Source of the DNA: DASRDR01 sp035550795
Lineage (GTDB): Bacteria > Methylomirabilota > Methylomirabilia > Rokubacteriales > DASRDR01
Assembly: GCA_035550795.1 (NCBI GenBank)
Contig: DASZOL010000069.1
Coordinates: 7,393 to 71,392 of the forward strand
DNA: 64,000 nt
Direction of reading: 5' to 3'
Position 1 is the first letter of the stretch. Each line of letters opens with the position of its first letter. Both the position numbers and the translations under genes were made by a program. This document shows positions 51,045 through 59,474 of this stretch, in pieces. The notes below the pieces were generated by a model. It worked only from the letters and a program-made list of their open reading frames with translations, had not been told where the DNA came from and ran no database searches.

Positions 51045-51581
51045 GTGGCGACTCCCGGACCGGTCTCCGAGCGCGAGCTGGACGGCTCGCTCACCGAGTA
51101 CTTCGACATGGACGTCCGGGGCGACCGGGTCGAGCGCCTGCTGACGGAGCTCTTCACCGAGCACTGGCGGGGCCTGACGGTCGGGCCGCTGATCCAGGGC
51201 GCGGTGTTCGAGGTGCGCTTCACGGGCCCGCCGCGGGTCACGATGCTGGACGGCTACATGACCGTCGACCCCGGCCCGTGGCACTTCCATCTCTGCGTGA
51301 ACGACCACCGGGAGGCGCCGCCGGAGCTCGCGGCCATCCGCCGGGTCGGGCGCGCGGCCTTCTTCCGGGCACACGGCACGGGCGGGGCCGGTCACGCCCC
51401 GATGACCTGGGGCCTCCGGCTCTGGAACGGGCGCGGCGAGCAGATGGTCACTGTCCTCTTCCCGAGCGCCTACTATTCGGACGCGATGGAGCTCCTGCCG
51501 GAGCCCGACTGGCGCCGGCTCGCGCTATGGGAGGCGCTGCGCGGGCAGCATGCGGCGGGGGCCGCGCCCGGGCGCGGCTGA
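51045..51581 (+). CDS. Conserved hypothetical protein (DUF7676-like)
   Basis: The product has 178 residues and no signal peptide or membrane segment. The middle shows strongly structured motifs: GPWHFHLCVNDHREAPPELAA, then RVGRAAFFR and MTWGLRLWNGRGEQMVTVLFPSAYYSD. The His, Cys and His cluster (HFHLC..DH) could bind a metal. These motifs recall a family I know as DUF7676, but this is from memory and the function is unknown. It follows the amidase by 16 bases and is probably in its operon. Confidence 0.68.
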   Translation: MATPGPVSERELDGSLTEYFDMDVRGDRVERLLTELFTEHWRGLTVGPLIQGAVFEVRFTGPPRVTMLDGYMTVDPGPWHFHLCVNDHREAPPELAAIRRVGRAAFFRAHGTGGAGHAPMTWGLRLWNGRGEQMVTVLFPSAYYSDAMELLPEPDWRRLALWEALRGQHAAGAAPGRG

Positions 51582-51615
51582 TCGGCCGTGGGCGCCCTGA
51601 CGCGTGCCCACCGGC

Positions 51616-52689
51616 TCAGGTGGCGGCGCGCGATCGGGCGGACGAGCCCGCGCCGCCCGCCAGGCCCGCCCAGCCCGACCGCACGCGCGCGAGGAGCCGC
51701 GCCGTCCCGGCGGCGTCCAGGAACGCCGCCCCGGCCGCGTGCTCGGTCAGCACCGCCAGCTCGCCCGGCGTGAAGCCGAGCGTCGTGAGGCAGAGCTCCA
51801 GCTCGTCCAGCACGCTCGCGCCGAAGAAGGTGGGGTCGTCCGAGTTCACGGTCACGCGCACGCCGGCGTCGTAGAGGCGCCGAAGCGGGTGGAGGGCGTG
51901 GCTCGCGACGGCCCCCGTCCGCACGTTGGAGGTCGGACACACCGTGAGCGGGATCGCCTCCCGCGCCAGGCGCACGACCAGCGCGGGGTCCTCGACGGCC
52001 CGGATGCCGTGATCCACGCGGTCCACGCCGAGCCGGTCGAGCGCCTCCCGGACGGAGTCGGGCCCGCCGACCTCACCCGCGTGGGCCGTGCGGTGGAATC
52101 CGCGCCGCGCGGCCTCGGCGTAGACCTCGCCGAAGGGACCGGGTGGATACTCGACCTCGCTCCCGCCCAGCCCCACCGCCACGACGCCCTGACCGCGATA
52201 GGGGGTGACCTCCTCCAGCCGGCGGGCGGCCGTCGCCGGGCCGTGGTTGCGGATCAGGTCGACGACGAGCCCGCAGGTGATGTCGTGGGCGCGGGTCGCC
52301 CGCTCGATGCCCCGGAGCACCGCCTCGACGATCCCTGTGGCCTCGAGCGCGCTCGCCTTCACGTAGTCGCCGGGGGAGATGGAGGGCTCGACGTGCACGA
52401 CGCCCAGCTGCGCCAGGTCGCCCAGCACCGACTCGGCCAGGGACTCGAAGTCCTCGTACCGGTCCAGGAATCCGCACTTCCACACCCAGCGCTCGATGAA
52501 CTCGTCGAACGTCCGGAAGGCCAGCCGGGCGCGCAGGGCCTCGAGGGTCGCCACGCCCGCGTCGGGTCGGCGGCCCACCCGATCGAGCAGCCACGGCACC
52601 GCCATCGCCCCGTCGAGATGGAGATGGAGCTCCACCTTGGGCGCGGCGCGGAGCGCCGCGCGGACGCCGGGGTCGAGCCCCGGCGTCAC
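51616..52689 (-). CDS. add: Adenosine deaminase
   Basis: This 357-residue enzyme deaminates adenosine (or another purine nucleoside or base) to inosine. Metal and catalytic residues are visible: His pair in ELHLHLDGA, His in TAHAGEVGG (with the catalytic Glu), DRVDHGIRAVED, and Asp in VTVNSDDPTFF. The GTG at 52689 overlaps the CocE hydrolase stop (GTGA), so it is translationally coupled. The sequence lacks a signal peptide. Some members of this subgroup are adenine deaminases or deaminate other aminopurines. Confidence 0.9.
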   Translation of the reverse strand: MTPGLDPGVRAALRAAPKVELHLHLDGAMAVPWLLDRVGRRPDAGVATLEALRARLAFRTFDEFIERWVWKCGFLDRYEDFESLAESVLGDLAQLGVVHVEPSISPGDYVKASALEATGIVEAVLRGIERATRAHDITCGLVVDLIRNHGPATAARRLEEVTPYRGQGVVAVGLGGSEVEYPPGPFGEVYAEAARRGFHRTAHAGEVGGPDSVREALDRLGVDRVDHGIRAVEDPALVVRLAREAIPLTVCPTSNVRTGAVASHALHPLRRLYDAGVRVTVNSDDPTFFGASVLDELELCLTTLGFTPGELAVLTEHAAGAAFLDAAGTARLLARVRSGWAGLAGGAGSSARSRAAT

Positions 52690-54434
52690 GGCCCGCTCTC
52701 GGCCTCGTCGACGAGGGGCAGCACGATGTGGCTCGGGTGCTGCGCGTCGTGATAGACGGTCTGCGTGGCGCGCACGAGGTCGGCGCCCACCCCGAACGAC
52801 CCGTCCGTGTTCGGGTGCCGGTCGAACTGCGGGAAGTTCGACGACGCGATCTCGACCCGGATGCGATGGCCGCGGCGGAACAGATTGGATGACGACCAGC
52901 AGTCGATCTCGAGCCGGTACGGCCGGCCCGGCTCGAGGAAGGTCGGTCGCTCGAAGGAGTCGCGGTAACGGGCGCGCAGGATGCCCTGCGCCACGTTCAT
53001 CGCGTACCCCGTCGGGAGGACGTCGACGAGCTTCGCGGTGAAGTCGGTGTCCGGGGCCGACGACGCCGCCCACAGGACCACCTTGATGGGACCGGTGACC
53101 TCGACCTCGGCCTCGAGCGGCGGCGTCGAGTAGACGAGCACGTCCGGCCGCCACTCCGCGGGCCGCTGGTCGCGCGGCCCCATGGAGATCGGCGTGATGT
53201 CCTCGCCGCAGCAGGTGCTTCCCCCGAGCGTCGGCACGGGGTCGGCGGGGTCGTAGACGTACCGGTCCGGCGGCTCCGCACCGGGCGCCCGGCGGTCGAG
53301 CCGGCCGTCCCCCCAGAGGGTGCCGGCCTGGCCGGCCGAGTGGAGATAGTACGGGACGAAGCGAGTGCCGGGGATCGGCCAGTCGGTGGCCGTGCGCCAG
53401 CGGTTCCGGCCCATCACGAAAACCTTCACGGGCGGCTCGCTCATGATCCCGTCGTCCCGGCCGCGGAGCCAGTAGTCGAACCAGCGCAGCTCTTCCCGCC
53501 GGAGGTCGACGAGGCTCTCCGGTCCGAAGTCGATGTCACCGGTCCGGCTCCGGGTGCCGCGCTCCCCCAGCGAGTGGATCCACGGCCCGATCAGGACCTT
53601 CTGCCGCCGCGCGCGCTCGGACGCGCCCTTGGCGCGGACCCCCATGAAGTTGTTGAGGGTCCCCTGGAGGAACACGTCGTACCAGCCGCCGAACCCGTAG
53701 GCCGGCACATCGATCTGCGTGTAGTCCTTCTCGACGTTGCCGAGACGCTCCCAGTACGGCCCGTAGTCCGGGTGCCGGATCCACTCCCGGTAGAACTCGC
53801 AGACGCGGCCCGCGCGCTCGTCGCCCGTGAGGAGCGGCAGGTGCCAGAAGAGCGTCGAGTAGTGCTGCTCGGGAGGCATCCAGAGGTACTGGGTCTGGTT
53901 CGTGCGCGTGTGCATCTGCACCGCGCCCCACCGGAGGTTGAAGCCGAGCTGGAAGGCGCCGCCCGTGTAGACCCAGTTGTGGTAGAGGTTCGAGAACCCG
54001 ACGCGGGGGGCCATCGCGGCCAGGTGGCGGTTCCGGAGGGGCGCGGCCAGCCACTGGGTGAGCGCCAGGTACGAGGCGCCGCTGGTCCCCACCTTCCCGG
54101 TCGACCACGCCTGCGTCCCGCACCACTCCTGCGCGTCGTAGCCGTCCTCGGCCTCGTGGACGAACGGGGTCCACTCCCCCCCGGAATCGAAGCGTCCGCG
54201 CACGTCCTGGATCGCGACGGCGTAGCCCCGCTGGGCGAAGTAGACGCCGTCCTCCACCAGGTAGTCGACGTTGTTGCTGTACGGGGTGCGGATCAGGATG
54301 ACCGGAAAGGGCCCGAGCCCCTCCGGCAGGTAGACGTCGGTCGAGAGCCTCACGCCGTCCCGCATCGGCACCCCGATGCCCAGCAGCGTGCGCACGTGGT
54401 GAAGCGAACCGGCAGCGTCGGTCAGTGGCGGCAT
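52686..54434 (-). CDS. CocE/NonD-family hydrolase
   Basis: This 582-residue alpha/beta hydrolase of the CocE (X-Pro dipeptidyl-peptidase S15-like) family begins VPMRDGVRLSTDVYLPEGLGPFPVILIRTPY, given here by its ends. The nucleophile Ser is in VGTSGASYLALTQW, and the C-terminal jelly roll (YDPADPVPTLGG, LVDVLPTGYAMNVAQGILRARYR, GHRIRVEIASSNFPQFDRHPNT) is complete. Substrates in the family range from cocaine esters to acyl and peptide derivatives. The ATG at 54434 has GGGAGAG upstream. It pairs with adenosine deaminase in a short operon. Confidence 0.93.
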   Translation of the reverse strand: MPPLTDAAGSLHHVRTLLGIGVPMRDGVRLSTDVYLPEGLGPFPVILIRTPYSNNVDYLVEDGVYFAQRGYAVAIQDVRGRFDSGGEWTPFVHEAEDGYDAQEWCGTQAWSTGKVGTSGASYLALTQWLAAPLRNRHLAAMAPRVGFSNLYHNWVYTGGAFQLGFNLRWGAVQMHTRTNQTQYLWMPPEQHYSTLFWHLPLLTGDERAGRVCEFYREWIRHPDYGPYWERLGNVEKDYTQIDVPAYGFGGWYDVFLQGTLNNFMGVRAKGASERARRQKVLIGPWIHSLGERGTRSRTGDIDFGPESLVDLRREELRWFDYWLRGRDDGIMSEPPVKVFVMGRNRWRTATDWPIPGTRFVPYYLHSAGQAGTLWGDGRLDRRAPGAEPPDRYVYDPADPVPTLGGSTCCGEDITPISMGPRDQRPAEWRPDVLVYSTPPLEAEVEVTGPIKVVLWAASSAPDTDFTAKLVDVLPTGYAMNVAQGILRARYRDSFERPTFLEPGRPYRLEIDCWSSSNLFRRGHRIRVEIASSNFPQFDRHPNTDGSFGVGADLVRATQTVYHDAQHPSHIVLPLVDEAESGP

Positions 54435-54582
54435 GAGCTCTCCCGGGTTGAAGGGGCGGGACGTCGAGGCCGGACGGTCCAGGCGGGCGCGACTCTAACA
54501 CGCGTCCGCGACGCGAACAAGGCGCCGCGGGCCGCCCCACCGGGGAAGGTCGGCGCCCGCGGCGAATGGCGGACGGCGGCGC

Positions 54583-56067
54583 CTACCCGGTGCCGAGCAC
54601 CACGTAGCGCTGCGACCCGTCCCGCTCGACCCGGAGCAGCACCTGGGCAGGATCCTGGCCGCGAGAGAGTCCTCGCTCGACGTCCTGGAGCCCCTCGACG
54701 GCCATCCGGTTCACCTCGCGGATCACGTCCCCCGGCGCGAGGCCCGCCTGGGCGGCGGGCGAGTCGGGCTTCACCTGGGTCACGACGACTCCCTTGTCGC
54801 TCTGGACGCCGAGCTGCTTCGCGAGCTCCGGGGTCAGCTCCTGGAGCGCCAGCCCGAGCTTCTCGGTGGCCTGGCTCTCCGGGGCCTTCTCGGCAGGCGA
54901 GGCGGCGCGCGCTTCCCGCGCGTCGGCGAGGTTCCCCACCGTGACCTGCATGGTCTGCTGTTTGCCGTCCCGCAGGACCACGACCGGAACCGCGCGCCCG
55001 ACCGGCGTGTTGGCCACGATCGCGGGGAGGGTGCGGGGGCCCTCGACGGGCTTGCCGTCGAAGGTGACGATGACGTCGCCCGGCTTGAAGCCCGCGCGGG
55101 CGGCGGGCGAGTCGTCGGAGACCGAGGCGATGAGCGCTCCCTGGGTGCTCGTGATCCCGAAGGACTTGGCGAGCTCCTGGGTCAGGGGCTGGATCGACAC
55201 TCCCAGCCACCCCCGGGTGACCTTGCCCGTGGAGCGGAGCTGCCCGAGGATCGGCTTCGCCAGGTCGACCGGGATCGCGAACCCGATCCCCTGGAATCCG
55301 CCCGAGCTGCTGCGGATCGCCGAGTTGATGCCGACGGCCTCGCCCTTCGTGTTGATGAGCGGGCCGCCGGAGTTGCCGGGGTTGAGGGCGGCGTCGGTCT
55401 GGATGAAGTCATCGAAACGGCCCTGGCCGATGAAGCGGCCGGTGCCGCTCACGATGCCCACCGTGACGGTGTGATCGAACCCGAACGGGTTCCCGATGGC
55501 CATCACGGGCTCGGCCACCTTGAGCGCGCTCGAGCTGCCGAGCGGGATCATCGGGAGACCCGTCGCCTCGATCTTCAGGAGGGCGAGATCGGTCTCCGCG
55601 TCGCTGCCGACGACCTTCGGCTGGAAGGTCCGCCCGTCGGAAAGCTGGACCTCGATGGACTTGGAGCCGTCCACCACGTGATGGTTCGTGACGATGTAGC
55701 CGTCGGCGTCGATGATGAACCCGGACCCGACGCCACGCGGGCGGGGCTCGCGCTCGCCCCCCTCCGGGGTCTGCGGGGGCTGCGGGAAGAACCGCCGGAA
55801 GGGCTCGGGGATGTTGGGCGCGCGCGAGCGCCGGGCCTCGCCCGCCGTACGGACGTTGACGACGGCCGGCGTGAGCGTCTCCGCCAGCCGCACCCACGGG
55901 TACGACTCCGGCAGCGCCCCCGCGAATGCGGGGTCGGTGGCGCGCGGGGTCGCCTGCGCCACCGTGGACAGGACGCCGCCGGCCGCGCCGGCGGCCGTCG
56001 AAGAGCTCGTCAGGGCGAGCAAGAGCCCGAGGGCCACACCCGCGGGCCATCGCATGTTGCCACTCAT
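54583..56067 (-). CDS. Periplasmic serine protease of the HtrA/DegP family
   Basis: This 494-residue Do-type protease-chaperone has a signal peptide (about 1-30) and a Pro-rich segment before the trypsin-like domain. The triad is His in IVTNHHVV, Asp in ETDLALLKIE and Ser in NPGNSGGPLINT. Two PDZ domains follow: TRGWLGVSIQPLTQELAKSFGI with ARAGFKPGDVIVTFDGKPVE, and GLALQELTPELAKQLGV with AQAGLAPGDVIREVN. It guards envelope protein quality. The ATG at 56067 has AGGA ten bases upstream. It lies 26 bases after the glycine-zipper lipoprotein gene. Confidence 0.95.
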   Translation of the reverse strand: MSGNMRWPAGVALGLLLALTSSSTAAGAAGGVLSTVAQATPRATDPAFAGALPESYPWVRLAETLTPAVVNVRTAGEARRSRAPNIPEPFRRFFPQPPQTPEGGEREPRPRGVGSGFIIDADGYIVTNHHVVDGSKSIEVQLSDGRTFQPKVVGSDAETDLALLKIEATGLPMIPLGSSSALKVAEPVMAIGNPFGFDHTVTVGIVSGTGRFIGQGRFDDFIQTDAALNPGNSGGPLINTKGEAVGINSAIRSSSGGFQGIGFAIPVDLAKPILGQLRSTGKVTRGWLGVSIQPLTQELAKSFGITSTQGALIASVSDDSPAARAGFKPGDVIVTFDGKPVEGPRTLPAIVANTPVGRAVPVVVLRDGKQQTMQVTVGNLADAREARAASPAEKAPESQATEKLGLALQELTPELAKQLGVQSDKGVVVTQVKPDSPAAQAGLAPGDVIREVNRMAVEGLQDVERGLSRGQDPAQVLLRVERDGSQRYVVLGTG

Positions 56068-56093
56068 ATCTCGACTTCCTCCTACCTGTTCTC

Positions 56094-56747
56094 TCAGAAG
56101 TTGGCCGGGAAGAAATGGATCGTCCAGCCCGGCGCCCGCGGGTCGACCGTCAGGGTACGGTCGAACGTCCCGACGAGGCGGCGCCCGAGCTGGGTGTCCA
56201 CGAATGCCTGCGCAACGACCCGGTGCTGGCCGATGTCCAGCACGACAGGGGCCTGTGTCCCCGGCCCCAGCACGAGCGGTGCGGGGGATCCGGGCGGAAG
56301 GTCGATGAAGACGTGGATCTCCCACTGCGTGCCGTTCGTGATCACGCCCACGGTCGGGTCCGGAGGCCGTCCAGGGGCGCCGCTCGAAGGCGGCCCGACG
56401 GGGGGCGGAGGCGGGGGCGCTGTCACCACGGACCACTGGCCGGGCGGCGGCGGAGGAGGAGGCGCGCCGGCCGGCGGGGGCGGGGGAACCGGCGGAGCGG
56501 GAGTGGCCGCGGCCGTCCGCTGCTGGATGACCTCGCCAGCCAGCGCGCCGATCAGGCCGCCGATGAGGGCGCCCAGCCCCAGGTTGCGCCCGACGTGGGA
56601 CCCGGAGGTCGCGGCGCCGACCATCGCGCCCCCGGCGGCTCCGATGATGGCCCCCTTCGCCGCGCCCTGGTTGCCCGCGGTACACCCGGCGAGGACGAGG
56701 GCCAGGAGCCCCACGGCAACCACTCGGTGCGCGACGCGGATCCTCAC
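56094..56747 (-). CDS. Glycine-zipper lipoprotein with polyproline linker
   Basis: This 217-residue lipoprotein has a clean lipobox (LALVLAGC, Cys about 22). Residues 30-75 form a glycine-zipper segment (AAKGAIIGAAGGAMVGAATSGSHVG and LGLGALIGGLIGALAGEVI) that could span a membrane. A low-complexity Pro/Ala linker follows (about 80-130), then a small beta domain (WEIHVFIDLPPGSPAPLVLGPG). The GTG at 56747 has GGGAGG at good spacing. It may be an outer-membrane stress or stabilising protein, since it heads an operon with HtrA. Confidence 0.85.
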   Translation of the reverse strand: MRIRVAHRVVAVGLLALVLAGCTAGNQGAAKGAIIGAAGGAMVGAATSGSHVGRNLGLGALIGGLIGALAGEVIQQRTAAATPAPPVPPPPPAGAPPPPPPPGQWSVVTAPPPPPPVGPPSSGAPGRPPDPTVGVITNGTQWEIHVFIDLPPGSPAPLVLGPGTQAPVVLDIGQHRVVAQAFVDTQLGRRLVGTFDRTLTVDPRAPGWTIHFFPANF

Positions 56748-56907
56748 GGGAACCTCCCTGGACACGCCTCGTTGCGGCGTTTCTGTCAGTCTACTGCCGG
56801 GGGCGCGAGACTGTCCACGAACCCGCCCCCCGATCGCGGTCCGAAGCCTCCTCTGGCGACGCTTTTGACCACGGAGCGCTCCATACTGTTCACCGGGAGG
56901 GTATCTC

Positions 56908-56937
56908 TTGACCCGGGACCGCTAATTGCCCTAGATT
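56908..56937 (+). promoter_or_regulatory. Candidate sigma70 promoter of the hybrid sensor kinase
   Basis: TTGACC at 56908-56913 and TAGATT at 56932-56937 are 18 bases apart, in a locally AT-richer stretch (GCTAATTGCCCTAGATTT). Transcription would start near 56944, about 50 bases before the GTG at 56996. Confidence 0.55.
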
Positions 56938-56995
56938 TCAGGCCTACTTGAGACTCGTCGAGCCTTCCCCGTCGAGGCCGCGGCCAGAGGAGAGC

Positions 56996-59407
56996 GTGAC
57001 GACCGACCGAGCGGCTTCCCCTCGATCCCTTGTCCCCGCCGGGCCGGGCCGCCCGTCCGCGGCGCCCATCCCGAGAACCGGCCACTTCGGCTCGCTCCAG
57101 ACGAAGTTCTTGGTGGGCACGCTGCTCGTCGTGGCGTCGGTCATGGGCGCCCTGGTCCTGATCGTCGAGCACCGTCAGCGAGAGGCCATCATTCGCGAGG
57201 TGCAGAAGCGCGGGGACGCCCTCGCGCGCGACCTCGCCGCGGGCTCCACCGGCGCGCTGGTGCTCTACAACTACACGCAGCTCGAGCAGAACGTCGCGCG
57301 GCTTGACACCGAGACCGACGTGGCGTACGCGATGATCCTCGACCGCGAGGGGCGGGTCGCCGCCCACAATCACCGGCCCGAGATCGTGGGCACTCTCCTC
57401 TCCGGCAGCACGCTGGACCGCATCCTGTCCACGGATGCCACCCTGGCGCAGGAGCTCGACGGGCCCGACGGAGAGGCGCTCTACGACTTCGCCGTGCCGA
57501 TCCGGGTGGACGCCCAGCGGTGGGGCACGGCCCGGATCGGTCTCTCGCGCCGGCGGATGGAAGCGGAGATCGTCGCCACCCGGCGCCAGCTGGTCGGGCT
57601 CGCCGTGCTCGTCCTGGCCGGAGCCGGGCTCGCCTCCGCCCTGGTTGCCCGAAGAATCGTGCGACCCGTGCGGCAGCTCGCCGCGGGCGCCGTCGCCATC
57701 TCCCGGGGGGAGTTCGGCCAGCGCGTCGAGCCGACGACCTCCGACGAGATCGGACAGCTGGCCTCCGCGTTCAACGACATGGCCGGCCAGCTGCACGAGC
57801 AGCGCTCCGCGCTCCTCGAGCAGAGGACAGCGCTCGAGGCGGCCCACGGGGAGCTTCGCCGTCGTTTCGGCGAGCTGTCCGATCTCAAGAGCTACACGGA
57901 CCACATCCTCGACTCTCTGGTCAACGGGATCGTCACCCTCGACCTGGAAGGCCGCGTCGTCACCCTGAACGGCGCTGCCGAATCGCTCCTCGGATGCCCG
58001 GCGCCCGCCGCGGCCCGGGGACGCCATGTGACCGACGTCCTGGCGCACGCGCCGGAGGTGGTCGCCCTCCTCCAGGCGGCCCTCCAGTGGCGCACCGGGC
58101 GCATCGCAACGGTGACGCTCCCGGGGCCGATGGGCCGCGCCGTGCCGCTCGAGGTCACGACGGCGACCCTGAAGGGGGGCGAGGGGCAGGACCTCGGGGT
58201 GCTCGTCATCGTGCGCGATCTCACCGCGGTCCGGGCCCTCGAGGCGCAGCTCCGGCACGCCCAGAAGATGGAAGCGGTCGGGCGGCTGGCCGGAGGGGTC
58301 GCGCACGACTTCAACAACCTGCTCACCGTGATCACCGGCCGGAGCCAGCTCCTGCTGCTGAAGCTTCCGTCCGACAGCTCGCTCCGCCGGGACGTCGAGC
58401 TCGTGGAGGAGACCGCCCACCGGGCCTCCGCCCTGACCCGGCAGCTCCTCGCGTTCAGCCGGAAGCAGATGGTGCAGCCGCGCATCGTCGACCTGAACGA
58501 GGTCGTCCGCGGCATGGAGACGATGCTGAGCCGCCTCATCGGCGAGGACATCTCCCTCGCCACCCGCCTCGATCCGACCGCCGGGTGCGTCCGGGCGGAC
58601 CCCGCCCAGCTCGAGCAGATGATCGTCAACCTGGCGGTCAACGCGCGTGACGCGATGCCCCTCGGGGGGCGGCTGTCGCTCGAGACCAGCTACGTCCGGC
58701 TCGACGAGTCCCTCGCCCGGCAGCACGTGGGCCTCCGCCCCGGCCCCCATGTCCGCCTGCTCGTCCGCGACACGGGCGTCGGCATGGACGGGCTCATCAA
58801 GGCCCACCTCTTCGAGCCGTTCTTCACGACCAAGGGCCCGGGCAAGGGGACCGGGCTCGGACTGGCGACGGTCTACGGCATCGTGACGCAGAGCGGGGGC
58901 GCGATCCGGGTGGACAGCGAGCCCGGGCACGGCGCCGTGTTCACCATCGATCTCCCGCGCGTCGACGCGCCGGCGGACCTGCGCGGAGACCCCGGGATGC
59001 CGGAGGCCGCGCCGCACGGCTCGGAGACGGTGCTCCTCGTGGAGGACGAGCCGGAGGTCCGCGGCCTCGCGCGCGACATCCTGCACCAGCAGGGCTACAC
59101 AGTGCTGGAGGCGGCGGACGGGGACGAGGCCCTCCGGATCGGGCGGGGACACGGGGGTCCCATCCACCTGCTGGTGACCGACGTCGTGATGCCCCAGATG
59201 GGCGGCCGCGAGCTCGCCGACCGCCTGCAGGCGGGCCGGCAGGAGACGAAGGTTCTCTACGTGTCCGGCTACACGGACGACGCCATCCTCCACCAGGGCG
59301 TCTCGGAAACGGGCACCGCGTTCCTGCCGAAGCCGTTCACGGCGTCGGCGCTGGCCCACAAGGTCCGGGAGGTCCTGGACGCGGCACCGGCGGGCGGCGC
59401 CCGCTAG
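56996..59407 (+). CDS. Hybrid sensor histidine kinase with C-terminal receiver
   Basis: This 803-residue membrane sensor has TM1 at about 38-58, an extracytoplasmic sensing region of about 130 residues, TM2 near 188-210, a HAMP (RRIVRPVRQLAAGAVAISRGEFGQRV), a PAS domain (ILDSLVNGIVTLDLEGRVVTLN), a HisKA whose phosphorylated His lies in GGVAHDFNNLLTV, and a HATPase (NLAVNARDAM, GVGMDGLIKAHLFEPFFTTK, GTGLGLATVYGIV). The C-terminal receiver has EDEPEVRG, the phospho-Asp in LLVTDVVMPQMGG and the Lys in LPKPFT. I chose the GTG at 56996 after AGAGGAG over a TTG at 56948. No partner regulator is nearby, so the target is unknown. Confidence 0.93.
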   Translation: MTTDRAASPRSLVPAGPGRPSAAPIPRTGHFGSLQTKFLVGTLLVVASVMGALVLIVEHRQREAIIREVQKRGDALARDLAAGSTGALVLYNYTQLEQNVARLDTETDVAYAMILDREGRVAAHNHRPEIVGTLLSGSTLDRILSTDATLAQELDGPDGEALYDFAVPIRVDAQRWGTARIGLSRRRMEAEIVATRRQLVGLAVLVLAGAGLASALVARRIVRPVRQLAAGAVAISRGEFGQRVEPTTSDEIGQLASAFNDMAGQLHEQRSALLEQRTALEAAHGELRRRFGELSDLKSYTDHILDSLVNGIVTLDLEGRVVTLNGAAESLLGCPAPAAARGRHVTDVLAHAPEVVALLQAALQWRTGRIATVTLPGPMGRAVPLEVTTATLKGGEGQDLGVLVIVRDLTAVRALEAQLRHAQKMEAVGRLAGGVAHDFNNLLTVITGRSQLLLLKLPSDSSLRRDVELVEETAHRASALTRQLLAFSRKQMVQPRIVDLNEVVRGMETMLSRLIGEDISLATRLDPTAGCVRADPAQLEQMIVNLAVNARDAMPLGGRLSLETSYVRLDESLARQHVGLRPGPHVRLLVRDTGVGMDGLIKAHLFEPFFTTKGPGKGTGLGLATVYGIVTQSGGAIRVDSEPGHGAVFTIDLPRVDAPADLRGDPGMPEAAPHGSETVLLVEDEPEVRGLARDILHQQGYTVLEAADGDEALRIGRGHGGPIHLLVTDVVMPQMGGRELADRLQAGRQETKVLYVSGYTDDAILHQGVSETGTAFLPKPFTASALAHKVREVLDAAPAGGAR

Positions 59408-59438
59408 ACTACAGCGCCCGCCGCCGGTCCGAACCGCA

Positions 59439-59460
59439 CGCCCCGCTCGGGAGCGGGGCG
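59439..59460. terminator. Bidirectional hairpin between convergent genes
   Basis: CGCCCCGCTC (59439-59448) and GAGCGGGGCG (59451-59460) are exact inverse complements, 32 bases after the sensor-kinase stop and 15 bases before the aminotransferase stop on the other strand. Sterically the loop must take a few of the inner bases. No T-run is present. Confidence 0.5.
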
Positions 59461-59474
59461 CCGCACGAGGCCCG

